The notes under the pieces: model-generated | Told to the model about the DNA's origin: nothing | The model's database searches: none | The model's input: only the letters and a program-made list of their open reading frames with translations | Origin: Acidobacteriota bacterium | GTDB taxonomy: Bacteria > Acidobacteriota > Terriglobia > Terriglobales > Acidobacteriaceae | Assembly (NCBI GenBank): GCA_025359885.1 | Contig: JANYDG010000064.1 | Location: 1 to 64,000 of the forward strand | Direction of reading: 5' to 3' | DNA: 64,000 nt | In this document: one piece after another, positions 52,973 to 61,320 of the stretch | Layout: the number at the start of each line of letters is the position of its first letter | Position numbering within the stretch: position 1 is the stretch's first letter | Position numbers and translations under genes: made by a program

Positions 52973-53863
52973 CTACTTCTTCGGTCCGACAACCGTTGCG
53001 CTTTTGCCCTGCTCCGCGTCCACAGAAAATCGCTGGTAGTCAGAGTTGTGCTCGGTAACATGCTGGCGAATCCCTTTAAGCAGCAGCACCCGCGCCTCGA
53101 TATGCCCCTCCGCGCCCGTCGGAAACCAGATTTCACCGTTGACGGGAGCCTGATCAAAATAAAAGCTCGACCCCTTCTGGACATTGGCCACCAGCCCACC
53201 GCCGATGTGGAAATTATCCGTAAACCGGGCCTCCATCCGCGCCACCTGGCGGTCCTTTTCATCCACCCAGAGCGTGCCGGCGAGCTTTTTTGAGGCGTCC
53301 TCGGCCATTCCATGGGTCTTCGCATCGTGCAGGCCCGCAAAATCAAAAATAATCGTCGGCCGGCCGCGAAACTCCTCACGACGGGGATTTGAAACCTGCA
53401 TGATCTCCAGCAGATGGGTGACGCTCACATTCACATTTGGCCCCTCCAGCGGCTCCCCCGGGGGAGTCTTGACCGCCTTCTCGACCAGCTTGTTCACATG
53501 CTCCTGCTCCTTTTGCTGGTCGTGGTCGCTCAGTGGCTTGCCGTCCTTACGCACCGTCCTAAGAATGCGATGGGCATTCACAAAGAAGACTTCATCCTCT
53601 TCCGTCTCGGTCTTCGTCACCTTGCCACTGGAGTCGAGTTCCTGGGTAGTCAGGGAGGCGTGATAAGTGTAATTTTCGCGCACTTTCTCCAACTGCTTCT
53701 GGTGGTCCATCACTTCTGCCATCAGCTTACGAATATCGGGGGGAGGAGGCGCAGTTCCGTGTCCTTGCGCTGCGGCGGCAGACGACAACAGGCCACCCGC
53801 TGCCAGTAGAATCACCGGGACGATGTTTTCAAATCCTACGCGCGTTGGAGACTTAAGCCACAT
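52973..53863 (-). CDS. Exported LolA-like outer-membrane lipoprotein-sorting-type protein
   Basis: 296 residues with a hydrophobic N-terminus (IVPVILLAAGGLLSSAAAAQG). The middle is charged (KQLEKVRENYTYHASLTTQE, KTETEEDEVFFVNAHRILRT), and the later part has FDFAGLHDAKT, AGTLWVDEKDRQVARMEARF and VNGEIWFPTGAEGHIEAR, the pattern of LolA/LppX-like half-barrels that carry lipids across the periplasm. ATG 53863 follows AGGGGTG; the open frame to 53911 adds nothing. Partner of the 91-residue gene. Function assignment is tentative. Confidence 0.7.
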   Translation of the reverse strand: MWLKSPTRVGFENIVPVILLAAGGLLSSAAAAQGHGTAPPPPDIRKLMAEVMDHQKQLEKVRENYTYHASLTTQELDSSGKVTKTETEEDEVFFVNAHRILRTVRKDGKPLSDHDQQKEQEHVNKLVEKAVKTPPGEPLEGPNVNVSVTHLLEIMQVSNPRREEFRGRPTIIFDFAGLHDAKTHGMAEDASKKLAGTLWVDEKDRQVARMEARFTDNFHIGGGLVANVQKGSSFYFDQAPVNGEIWFPTGAEGHIEARVLLLKGIRQHVTEHNSDYQRFSVDAEQGKSATVVGPKK

Positions 53864-53994
53864 CACCCCTATTGGACGCGACAAATAGCCTGAAGGGCGC
53901 GGAAAAAGCAAAGTCCCTTGGCCCTTCGGACGTTTTTATCACGTCACGCATGAAAAATGCGCATCCAAGTCAATGAGTTTTGGAGAAACCAAAG

Positions 53995-54342
53995 ATGATT
54001 CGATTGCTTGCAAACTGGCTGCTCAGTGCGGTTGCGCTCCTCATTGTTTCGCGCCTGGTCTCTGGCTTCCACGTGGATTCCCTTGGAACGGCGCTGATTG
54101 CCGCGCTGGTCTTTGGACTGCTCAACGCCACGGTTGGCCTGCTGCTCAAACTCGTGACCCTGCCGCTGACAATTCTGACCCTGGGCGTCTTTTTGCTGGT
54201 GGTGAACGCCTTTGTGCTCGAGATGGCCTCAAACTTTGTGCCCGGGTTTCACATTCGCAACTTTGGCGCCGCATTCTGGGGCGCAGCGGTCCTGGCGGTC
54301 ATCCAGATGATCTTCCGCTTCCTGGTTTCTGATCCGGAATAG
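53995..54342 (+). CDS. Four-helix phage-holin-superfamily-IV-like membrane protein
   Basis: 115 residues, almost all in four transmembrane helices (LLANWLLSAVALLIVSRLV, ALIAALVFGLLNATVGLLL, PLTILTLGVFLLVVNAFVLE, FWGAAVLAVIQMIFRFLV). GFHIRNFGAAFWGA near the end is a hallmark of the PF04020 family. The name comes from weak similarity to phage holins; the proteins are chromosomally conserved and not phage-borne. ATG 53995 follows TTGGAG. Convergent with the second ECF sigma operon (4-bp gap). Function unknown. Confidence 0.85.
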   Translation: MIRLLANWLLSAVALLIVSRLVSGFHVDSLGTALIAALVFGLLNATVGLLLKLVTLPLTILTLGVFLLVVNAFVLEMASNFVPGFHIRNFGAAFWGAAVLAVIQMIFRFLVSDPE

Positions 54343-54346
54343 CGTT

Positions 54347-54919
54347 TCAGGGCCGGGGCAATGAAGACTGCGCGGAAGAGACAGCAGCACCATCTTCCAC
54401 AGCCTTATGTGCAGGCTTAGGTGCAGGCTTGATCGCTGCTTTCACAGGACTCGGCTTCTGGTGGTGCGACGTGGACGAGGAATCGAGTTTCTGCCCTCGC
54501 GGCGGAACTTTGATCGGAGCAATCGTCGCCGGTCGGCGCTCGGCACCCGCGCTGCCAAAGCCGGCCGAGGGAGCGCTTTGCGTCGCAGGTTTGTTTTCAA
54601 CTGGCAGATTCGATGCAGGTGCCGTGCGGTAAACGCCCCAGGTTGACCCGGCCACAGCGATCACCAGCAGCGCCGCCGCAGCATACTGCACCCGCTGCAT
54701 CGGCAGCCAAAGTGACCAGAAACTCCGCCCCGGAGCCTCTGCCCTGGCCACTGCCAGCTTGTGAAGAACACGCTCGTTCAGTCCTTCCGGTTCAGCAAGC
54801 CGGGCCACCAGCCGAAGCGTCTGCTCAGCCGCTGTTGGCCCCGTAGAATTCACGGTCGCATTCACGGTAGCATTCACGGTTGATTCCGATGGATCGGGGT
54901 CCTGCCAGCTCGGTCTCAT
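54347..54919 (-). CDS. Membrane-anchored probable anti-sigma/regulatory protein
   Basis: 190 residues. The N-terminus holds a short NATV-NATV tandem repeat (DNA repeat at about 54850-54880), then AEQTLRLVARLAEPEGLNER, one transmembrane helix (VQYAAAALLVIAVAGSTWGVY near 85) and a Pro/Lys-rich extracytoplasmic tail (VKAAIKPAPKPAHKAVEDGA). No zinc motif, so it differs from classical ZAS anti-sigma factors. Its start overlaps the sigma gene end by 4 bp (ATGA), showing coupled translation, and points to a partner of that sigma factor. Confidence 0.75.
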   Translation of the reverse strand: MRPSWQDPDPSESTVNATVNATVNSTGPTAAEQTLRLVARLAEPEGLNERVLHKLAVARAEAPGRSFWSLWLPMQRVQYAAAALLVIAVAGSTWGVYRTAPASNLPVENKPATQSAPSAGFGSAGAERRPATIAPIKVPPRGQKLDSSSTSHHQKPSPVKAAIKPAPKPAHKAVEDGAAVSSAQSSLPRP

Positions 54920-55542
54920 CGCCCACTCCTTCTGTTGCCCTGCGTTTCGGTCGGCAATTGCCCCAGCAACGGTGCCAGCAGTTTGCGTGCACGAAAGAGC
55001 CTGGAGCGTACAGTAGATTCCGTGGTGCCCAGGATCTGCGCGATCTCCACGCTTGAAAGCTCTTCAAATGCCGAGAGAATCAGCACGCGCTGCTCCTTGG
55101 CTGGCAACTGCTCCACAGCGCGCAGTACCCGCGCATGATGCTGCGCGCTCGCGACGCGCTCTTCAGCCGAAAGCCCGACAGCGGGCAGCACCCTCGCCAG
55201 GTCGGCAATGTCGTCTGTTTCCGGCCGGGTCTTGGCGCGGCGCTTGCGGTCGAGCACCACGTTCCACACGATGCGCACCAGCCACACCCGCGGGTCGCGA
55301 ATCTCACCCAGACTCTGCCGATGGCGCAGAACTCGCATGTAGGTCTCCTGCACTGCGTCTTCAGCGTCGGCAGAGTTGCGCAGCACAGAGTAGGCCACTC
55401 GATAGAGCGTACCGGCGTAGGCATCGACCAGCGCGGCAATCGCTTCCTCCGCGTTGGGCGCAGCCGTCAAATCGTGATGTTCGCGCAAGGACGTAGCCGG
55501 TATCTCCAACCAACCTGCGAGAGGTGCAGAACAGGTGCTCAT
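54916..55542 (-). CDS. RNA polymerase ECF sigma factor (second)
   Basis: 208 residues. Region 2: AGTLYRVAYSVLRNSADAEDAVQETYMRVL and DPRVWLVRIVWNVVLDRKRR. Region 4: LPAKEQRVLILSAFEELSSVEIAQILGTTESTVRSRLFRARKLLA. It differs from the 10.1 kb sigma factor, so the two probably serve different signals. The gene starts at 55542, downstream of a terminator, and is followed by a coupled membrane protein. A likely promoter would lie in 55543-55600. Confidence 0.9.
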   Translation of the reverse strand: MSTCSAPLAGWLEIPATSLREHHDLTAAPNAEEAIAALVDAYAGTLYRVAYSVLRNSADAEDAVQETYMRVLRHRQSLGEIRDPRVWLVRIVWNVVLDRKRRAKTRPETDDIADLARVLPAVGLSAEERVASAQHHARVLRAVEQLPAKEQRVLILSAFEELSSVEIAQILGTTESTVRSRLFRARKLLAPLLGQLPTETQGNRRSGR

Positions 55543-55599
55543 AGCCTACCGGACGCAGCCTCGTCACGCATCGCTCATCCGTAAGGCAAGTTTGCGGCG

Positions 55600-55630
55600 A
55601 AAACAAAAACGGCCCGCGCGCACGCGGACC
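55600..55630 (-). terminator. Rho-independent terminator of the TPR gene
   Basis: On the minus strand GGTCCGCG-TGCG-CGCGGGCC (55630-55611), then GTTTTTGTTTT. Eight pairs with one T-G wobble. It separates the TPR gene from the second ECF operon. Confidence 0.85.
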
Positions 55631-55655
55631 TCTTTGCCCCCCGGCGGAGGAAAAA

Positions 55656-56363
55656 CTACTTCTTGGCGGTCAGCTTCTCAGCCGCAATCGAACCGGCAGA
55701 GCCGGTCTTATCCGCATCCTTGACCTTGGCCCAGAGTTGCTTGGCCTGGTCCGTCTTGCCGGTCGCAGCATACAGGTCAGCCAGCGCCAACTGCGCCGTA
55801 TACGCGGGAACAGTCGTAGTTCCCTTTGCGGCCAGACCGTTGTACAGGTCAATTGCCTGCGCGTCCCGCCCAGTCTGATGGTAAAAACCAGCCAGTGCAA
55901 ACTTGGCCAGGCTGGAAAGACTGCTGTCCCAGGAATCGGCCGCAGCCTTCAGCTCAGTCTCTGCGGAGGCTGTCTGGCCCAGGTCCTGGTAGGTGAGCCC
56001 GGCAAAGTAGTGCGCCTTGGCTCCCTGCGAAAACATGCCGTACTGCTTGGCCACGTCGACAAACTTCTGGTTCGCCGCCTTGGCCCGATCGGCAACCGAG
56101 GTGTAGGTATCTTTTTGTACAGGCGCGCCGGGCTGGGCAAGTGGCGCACTGTAGACATCAAGCGCCGAACCCAGAGCGGTTTCTGCAGCTTCTGCGCGCT
56201 GGTTGTAGAGCACCACGCCGCCAATCAGCAGAGCCAGCACAACCACCAATGCAATTGAAGAGCGAACGACAGTGGAGCGATGAGAACCTACCCAGCTCGC
56301 GCTGGTCTGGGTCGCGATAACGAATTTATCTTGCTTGAGCGCGTGACGCGTTTGGGAATCCAC
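55656..56363 (-). CDS. YfgM-like TPR membrane protein
   Basis: 235 residues. A cytoplasmic N-terminus, one transmembrane helix (VVRSSIALVVVLALLIGGVVLYN near 33-55), then an extracytoplasmic part with about three TPRs: AKAHYFAGLTYQDLGQTASA, AKFALAGFYHQTGRDAQAI, AQLALADLYAATGKTDQAK. Type II orientation and helix-then-TPR order match YfgM/TPR_21 ancillary proteins, which bind SecYEG and periplasmic chaperones. Starts at GTG 56363 with AAGGA upstream. A GC stem terminator follows. Confidence 0.8.
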   Translation of the reverse strand: MDSQTRHALKQDKFVIATQTSASWVGSHRSTVVRSSIALVVVLALLIGGVVLYNQRAEAAETALGSALDVYSAPLAQPGAPVQKDTYTSVADRAKAANQKFVDVAKQYGMFSQGAKAHYFAGLTYQDLGQTASAETELKAAADSWDSSLSSLAKFALAGFYHQTGRDAQAIDLYNGLAAKGTTTVPAYTAQLALADLYAATGKTDQAKQLWAKVKDADKTGSAGSIAAEKLTAKK

Positions 56364-56804
56364 GAGAAGTCCTTCTTGATCTTGTCAGGAGAAGTGTGTT
56401 GCGGGCGAGCATACAGCCAAAGAGATGCAGGCACAGCCAGTCCAACCCTCCTAGTCTAACAGGGTGCAGAGACGCGAGTCTATCAAGCTGCGTAGCCAGG
56501 CGGTGGCCAGGCGGTGGCCAGCTGCAACCCGAAGAGTCCGTCAATCCGCAGTGAAGCGCAGGTCTTGCAGGAGCATATTCCCCAGAGTTCCCTCCCTTGG
56601 CAAACGATTCCACGTACTTTCGACTCGAAGGCAAGCATCCCGGGGTCCAGATTCCCCAGGCAGGTAAATTATTCTTTTCGATGTACTTAGATAATTCCGC
56701 GCAGCGTTTTCGCGCCGGTGGTTGTCTGCAAGCGTGACGTTGCTGTTCGCAAACGAACAGCCGCGGTGTGATACAAGAGAGCAACTGTCGAGTCGTGGTG
56801 AGTG
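56364..56804. other. 440-bp intergenic region
   Basis: It lies between the divergent TPR and VOC genes, so promoters for both should be here. GGCGGTGGCCA occurs twice in tandem (about 56499-56521), probably by chance. No convincing frame, no RNA gene recognised. Start-proximal DNA is AT-richer (56660-56780). Confidence 0.4.
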
Positions 56805-57266
56805 ATGGAAGATGTTTTCAGATCGAACGAAAATGTAACCGGGGTTGTTCCACTGCTGCTGGTGACGGAAATGGAACGGTCGCTGCGCTACTACGAGGTG
56901 GGGCTGGGATTCACTGTGCAAAACAAGTGGGTTGTGGATGGAAAACTGTTGTGGTGTTGGCTAGGTCTCGGCGGGGCTTCACTGATGCTGCAGGAATTGA
57001 CTCCGGTCCGGAAAGAAGCGTCAGGGTCGGCGCTCGGCGTCGGTGTCGGGCTCTGGTTGCAGTGCCGGGATGCAATTGCACTCTATCGGGAAGTGACGGC
57101 ACGGGGCATTCTCGCATCCGAGCCGCAGGTAGGCAACCGGGCGTGGGAAGTGCTGTTGCGCGACCCGGACGGCTATCTGCTGCACTTCTCGAGCCCGCTC
57201 GCTGGTCACGGTCCTGGCTCCGTCGATCTTCCCGAAGAGACACTGCTCTCCCAAACAAACCTGTGA
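56805..57266 (+). CDS. VOC-family (glyoxalase/bleomycin-resistance) protein
   Basis: 153 residues, two beta-alpha-beta-beta-beta modules: VTGVVPLLLVTEMERSLRYY and VGLGFTVQNKW in the first, GVGLWLQCRDAIALYREVTARG and VLLRDPDGYLLHFSSP in the second. DPDGYLLHF carries the second-module acidic metal ligand region. The fold serves many chemistries (glyoxalase, dioxygenase, antibiotic binding); there is no basis to pick one. ATG 56805, with an alternative GTG at 56802. Tail rich in Gly/Pro after residue 130. Confidence 0.82.
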   Translation: MEDVFRSNENVTGVVPLLLVTEMERSLRYYEVGLGFTVQNKWVVDGKLLWCWLGLGGASLMLQELTPVRKEASGSALGVGVGLWLQCRDAIALYREVTARGILASEPQVGNRAWEVLLRDPDGYLLHFSSPLAGHGPGSVDLPEETLLSQTNL

Positions 57267-57305
57267 AACTTGCTCGCAGACGCGCCAACCATTAGGCTGT
57301 TAGCT

Positions 57306-57761
57306 ATGTACGAAGACTTTCACGTAACCGACCGCTGGGCTGGCCCAAACGATGGCCCAAATGATGGCTCAAACGATGGATCCGACCTGCATTGCCGCTG
57401 GAAGGCCAACATCGTCGCCATCGCCACCCGCCACGCCGACGCCGTCGATGTCCGCTTTGACGTAAACGGCAGACCGATGTGGATTGCGCTCCCCTGCACC
57501 GCCTGGGTGGAACAGAAGCGCCGCACCGGCAAGGTGATCACCGACCAACTCGCAGCGCAGATTGCCGGCCGCTACCTCAAGACGATCATCGAAGAAGGCT
57601 ACGACGCCAGCCGCGAAATCTACACCATGAGCGTGGATGAAGTGCTTGAGCAACTGGATGCCGTGCTCGTCGAGGCCCGCGAAACGCACGGCCTGCCGAT
57701 CCTGCCCATTCTCGACGGCGAAACGCAGTCTACCTCGTATATTCCGGCGAGCAGCCGCTAA
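57306..57761 (+). CDS. Hypothetical protein with NDG repeat
   Basis: 151 residues. Starts MYEDFHVTDRWAG, then PNDG-PNDG-SNDG-SD, coded by 12-bp tandem repeats at about 57346-57381, which may vary in number. The rest is an alpha/beta domain: WKANIVAIATRHADAVDVRF, GRPMWIALPCTAWVEQKRRT, LAAQIAGRYLKTIIEEGYDA and EVLEQLDAVLVEARE. No family recognised. Frame integrity and codon use support coding. The stop is 5 bp from the convergent permease gene. Confidence 0.65.
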   Translation: MYEDFHVTDRWAGPNDGPNDGSNDGSDLHCRWKANIVAIATRHADAVDVRFDVNGRPMWIALPCTAWVEQKRRTGKVITDQLAAQIAGRYLKTIIEEGYDASREIYTMSVDEVLEQLDAVLVEARETHGLPILPILDGETQSTSYIPASSR

Positions 57762-57766
57762 AACCG

Positions 57767-60529
57767 CTACTCGTGGCGTAATGCCTCCATCGGCTGAATG
57801 CTCGCCGCTCGCCGCGCGGGAAGCCAGCTCGCACCTATTCCCACCACGACAAGTAGAGCTGCCCCCGTGATCAGACTCACCGGATCGGTCGGCTGCAAGC
57901 CATAGAGCATTGACTTGACCAGGCGCGCCAGCAACAGAGCCGCTCCCAACCCAACGACAATCCCTGCCAGTGAAATCCAAGTTGCCTCGCGAAGGATCAT
58001 GGCCAATACCTGCTTCGGCAGTGCGCCGAGCGCCAGTCGGATGCCGATCTCGTTGGTGCGGTTGGTCACAGAGTAGGCCATGACGCCATAGATACCCACG
58101 CAGGCAAGGCAAAGGGCAAGCAGACCAAAACCCGCAGTTAAGGCTGCGAACGTGCGTTCCATCTGCATGTTGGCGTCAATCTGCTGCTGCTGCGTGCGGA
58201 TGTCCACAAGAGGAAGATCGGGGTCAATTGCGGCCACGGTGCGACGCAGAGGCGGGATTAGTGAATCAACCGGTAGCTGGCTGCGCACCTGGTACACCAT
58301 GGTGCCAATCTCTTTCTGCTGGATAAAGGGCAGGAAAAACTGCGGAGGCGGCTCGTCGCGGAGATTCATGTAACGTGTGTCGGCGCAGATTCCAATGATG
58401 GTGATCCAGGGAGCGTTTGCACCATCGTCCGTTTGGAACCGCTTGCCAATGGGATTCCCGTGCAAAAACCGAGAGCGCGCGAGGGACTGATTGATGATGG
58501 CAACCTTGGCCGAGGTGGCTGTGTCCTGCGGGCCAAAGTCGCGGCCAGCGACCATGCGGATGTGCATGGTCGCGAAGAAGTCGTTCCCGACGGCGTTCAT
58601 ATCTTCCGCGGACTTTGGCCGCCGTGGCTCGCCTTCAGGGTCGAACGTCGCATTGGACATGCTGCTGGCCATGTAAGGAACCCAGCCCGGCGAGACGTGT
58701 TCGACGCCGGGAATGGCGGCGATGGCGCGTTCGATGCGGGCCTGCAAGAGGACGTCTTGACCGGCAGGATAGCGCTTGGCTGGCGGGCTGATATCAAAGA
58801 GCAGGAGATGGTCAGGCTCAAAGCCAACATCGACCGAGTTCAATGCAACGACCGTCCGCAGGAAGAGGCCAGCCGCTACGACGAGCAGCGTCGAGAGCGA
58901 AACCTGAAAAACCACAATCGCCCGGCCAGCGAAACCCTTGCGACGGCGACTGCTGGTTTTGGAGGTTTCCTGCAAGGTTCGTCCCGCGTCCGTCCGGCCT
59001 GTGACCCAGGCGGGGGCGAGGCCAAAGAGAAGCCCGGTAACCACAGTGATGCCAGCGGTGAAGGCGAATACACCCCAGTCGAAAGGAACACGTAGGCTGT
59101 TGTCGTCCCATGCGTTGGCGAGGAGGCCAGGCAGAATATTACGACCGAGAAACGCGAGCAGAAGGCCTCCGCTGCCCCCGAGCGCAGCCATCATCAGACT
59201 TTCCGTGAGAAACTGGCGAACAATCCGGGCGCGGCCAGCACCCATGGCGAGACGAACACTCATCTCTCGCTGACGTCGAGCGCCCCGCGCAAGCAGCAGG
59301 TTGGCCACGTTGGCGCAGGCCAGCAGCAGAACCAGGCCGGTAAAAGTGATGAGCACGTAGATGGGTTTACGGAATGTGCCGTCGGTAGAGTGAAGTCCGC
59401 GGCTTCCCTCCTGCAGCACCAAATGGGGCAGAGTTTGACCGGCTTTGGGAGTGATCGTAGCCCGAATCGCGGCAGCAAGCTGAACATCAAGAGCGGCCTG
59501 CGCCTGCTCATTTGAGACGCCCGGCTTGAGGCGACCCTCTACATTGAGCCACCATAGGCCGCTGTCATCAAGTAGCGTCTGATTCTGCCCCTTGGGGCTG
59601 ACAACCGGCTGCAGGCTGAGTGGAATGAACAGGTCTGGCGAAGTCTGAACATTTTTGGCACCGGTAAAGCCTCGCGGAGCGACGCCAACGATCGTTACAA
59701 TCGCCTGATTCAGTTTGAGGGTCTGGCCCAGGACATTGGGCGAGCGATCAAAATCGCGTTGCCACAGAAGATCGCTGAGGACGGCGACCGCGCCCTGCCC
59801 GGGTTGTGCGTCGTCCGTTGGCTGAATCGTCCGGCCTAGTTGAGCCGGGACCTGGAGTTCGGCAAAGTAGTTGCCGGAAACCATTGCGGCATTGACTCGC
59901 TTCGCATTGCCGCGCACCGTGGCATTCATCGAATCTTCTTTGAACGCCAGAAGGTCCTGCAAAGACTGATTCGCGGCGCGAAGTTGGAGGTAAACCGGGT
60001 AGGAGAAAACGGAGCTATTGGTGGTGCCGTTCACACCCGGATCGAAGTCACCCCACATCGAGCTGACTACCTCTTTTCCATCGCCCACCCAGTGCAGCAT
60101 GCGCAGATTGCCGGGGTTGGGGACAGCAAGGCGGTCGTACAGGACTTGCTTTGCGAGCGAAAAGATGGTGGTGTTGGCACCGATAGCGAGGGCCAGGGAA
60201 AGCACCGCGATGGCCGTGAAGCCAGGGCTGCGCAGCAGGATGCGGGCACCGTAGCGGAGGTCCGCGGCGAGATCGTCCCAAAGGCGAAGGCCAAGAGATT
60301 GGCGCATTGCGTCCTTCGCGGCGACAGGGGAGCCGAGCGACAGGGCAGCGTTCCGACGCGCTTCCGCGGGTGTCTGGCCAGCCCGGATGAGGTCGGCAGT
60401 CAGGAGTTCGATATGGTTGGCGAGTTCCGCTTCCATGTCGGACTCTAACTTGCTGCGGTGCGTCATGGCGCGGAACCACGACCCGGGCTGGGCGGTCAGG
60501 CGGGCGAGAACCAGTCGCAGGCGCTTCAT
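57767..60529 (-). CDS. MacB-like ABC transporter permease, ADOP type
   Basis: 920 residues. An N-terminal cytoplasmic domain of about 95 residues (MEAELANHIELLTADLIRAG, ARRNAALSLG) marks the acidobacterial duplicated-orphaned-permease (ADOP) type. Two FtsX/MacB halves follow, each with a large periplasmic domain: FTAIAVLSLALAIGANTTIF, VLLLACANVANLLLARGARR with MSVRLAMGAGR, and LLALCLACVGIYGVMAYSV with TNEIGIRLALGALPKQVL. No nucleotide-binding domain is fused and none lies nearby, so the ATPase must come from elsewhere or is not used. ATG 60529 follows GGAGGA; overlaps padR by 4 bp. Confidence 0.9.
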   Translation of the reverse strand: MKRLRLVLARLTAQPGSWFRAMTHRSKLESDMEAELANHIELLTADLIRAGQTPAEARRNAALSLGSPVAAKDAMRQSLGLRLWDDLAADLRYGARILLRSPGFTAIAVLSLALAIGANTTIFSLAKQVLYDRLAVPNPGNLRMLHWVGDGKEVVSSMWGDFDPGVNGTTNSSVFSYPVYLQLRAANQSLQDLLAFKEDSMNATVRGNAKRVNAAMVSGNYFAELQVPAQLGRTIQPTDDAQPGQGAVAVLSDLLWQRDFDRSPNVLGQTLKLNQAIVTIVGVAPRGFTGAKNVQTSPDLFIPLSLQPVVSPKGQNQTLLDDSGLWWLNVEGRLKPGVSNEQAQAALDVQLAAAIRATITPKAGQTLPHLVLQEGSRGLHSTDGTFRKPIYVLITFTGLVLLLACANVANLLLARGARRQREMSVRLAMGAGRARIVRQFLTESLMMAALGGSGGLLLAFLGRNILPGLLANAWDDNSLRVPFDWGVFAFTAGITVVTGLLFGLAPAWVTGRTDAGRTLQETSKTSSRRRKGFAGRAIVVFQVSLSTLLVVAAGLFLRTVVALNSVDVGFEPDHLLLFDISPPAKRYPAGQDVLLQARIERAIAAIPGVEHVSPGWVPYMASSMSNATFDPEGEPRRPKSAEDMNAVGNDFFATMHIRMVAGRDFGPQDTATSAKVAIINQSLARSRFLHGNPIGKRFQTDDGANAPWITIIGICADTRYMNLRDEPPPQFFLPFIQQKEIGTMVYQVRSQLPVDSLIPPLRRTVAAIDPDLPLVDIRTQQQQIDANMQMERTFAALTAGFGLLALCLACVGIYGVMAYSVTNRTNEIGIRLALGALPKQVLAMILREATWISLAGIVVGLGAALLLARLVKSMLYGLQPTDPVSLITGAALLVVVGIGASWLPARRAASIQPMEALRHE

Positions 60530-60876
60530 GCTTCCTCCGGCTGGGCGAGGAGAATTGTGCCCATGAGAACCGACATGCGATTCCACTTCTCGGTCTCTTC
60601 CGAGAGGCGGAGCTTTCCAGCCACGGTCAGCGAGTAGAACTTGGCCTTGCGGTTGTTGTCGCTCTCGCCCCATTCGCTGGCGATGACGCCCTGGTGCTCC
60701 AACCGGTACAGCGCCGGGTAGAGCGAGCCCTGCTGAATGACCAGCGTCTGCCCGGAAATCTGCTGGATGCGAAGCAGCACCCCATACCCATGCAGCGGCC
60801 CGAGTGAAACGGCCTTGAGGATGAGCAGGTCGAGCGTGCCCTGCAATAGTTCCATTTGCTTTTCGGGTTCCGGCAA
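60526..60876 (-). CDS. PadR-family transcriptional regulator
   Basis: 116 residues. ELLQGTLDLLILKAVSLGPL begins the winged helix, then HGYGVLLRIQQISGQTLVIQ, QGSLYPALYRLEHQGVIASE and WGESDNNRKAKFYSLTVAGK form the rest, with a short C-terminal dimer helix. TTG 60876 is the likely start: AGGAGA sits eight bases upstream; ATG 60855 has no good site. The stop overlaps the permease start (ATGA), so the two are co-translated. It probably represses this operon and responds to an unknown ligand. Confidence 0.88.
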   Translation of the reverse strand: MPEPEKQMELLQGTLDLLILKAVSLGPLHGYGVLLRIQQISGQTLVIQQGSLYPALYRLEHQGVIASEWGESDNNRKAKFYSLTVAGKLRLSEETEKWNRMSVLMGTILLAQPEEA

Positions 60877-60906
60877 GATTGCTCTCCTGGAGGCTCTAAT
60901 AGAGCG

Positions 60907-60937
60907 TCTAGGAAGAAAATACAAAGACTCTCCTAGA
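60907..60937. promoter_or_regulatory. Probable PadR operator
   Basis: TCTAGGA (60907-60913) and TCCTAGA (60931-60937) form a perfect 7-bp dyad with a 17-bp spacer, about 31 bp upstream of the PadR start. It is in the right place for autorepression of the padR-permease operon. Confidence 0.55.
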
Positions 60938-61320
60938 TTGTCAAGGAGAGATGGTCTGGAAGTTTGGCGGTTTGCCGCAAACATGACGGCAAAGGCATCT
61001 CGTGACGAGCGTGGTACTGAACAGAAGTTGTGAAGTGGTAAGATCACCAAAATTTCTCTTGCCTTTCGTTGGGTTGCGGATGCACACTTGGTCGCATTCT
61101 CCACCACCCCCCATGGCGGACAGTTCCTATTTCCAGCAATCTACACCGTTTGCTGCGTACATACCTATTCTTCTCACTTTTGCGGACTCGCCCTTTTACC
61201 GGTACTTCCGGATCAAAGGAACATGACTTCCCAATTTGAAAGGAATACCTGCGAAATGCCACTCGATGAGGTCGTACCCGGTACACAAGCGGAAGACTTG
61301 GCTCACAAAGTCTCCTTTAA
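60938..61320. other. 380-bp intergenic region before the PQQ-propeller gene
   Basis: Divergent gap that should hold promoters for padR and the propeller gene. Plus-strand frames across 61088-61320 are open but carry no recognisable motif, and the last in-frame stop before the propeller protein is TAA 61318-61320. No RNA gene seen. Confidence 0.4.

Noticed and set aside
53995-54342. Holin-type gene, considered as prophage evidence
   Set aside because: The family is chromosomal despite its name; no other phage gene nearby.
56499-56521. Tandem GGCGGTGGCCA
   Set aside because: Only two short copies; no evidence of function.
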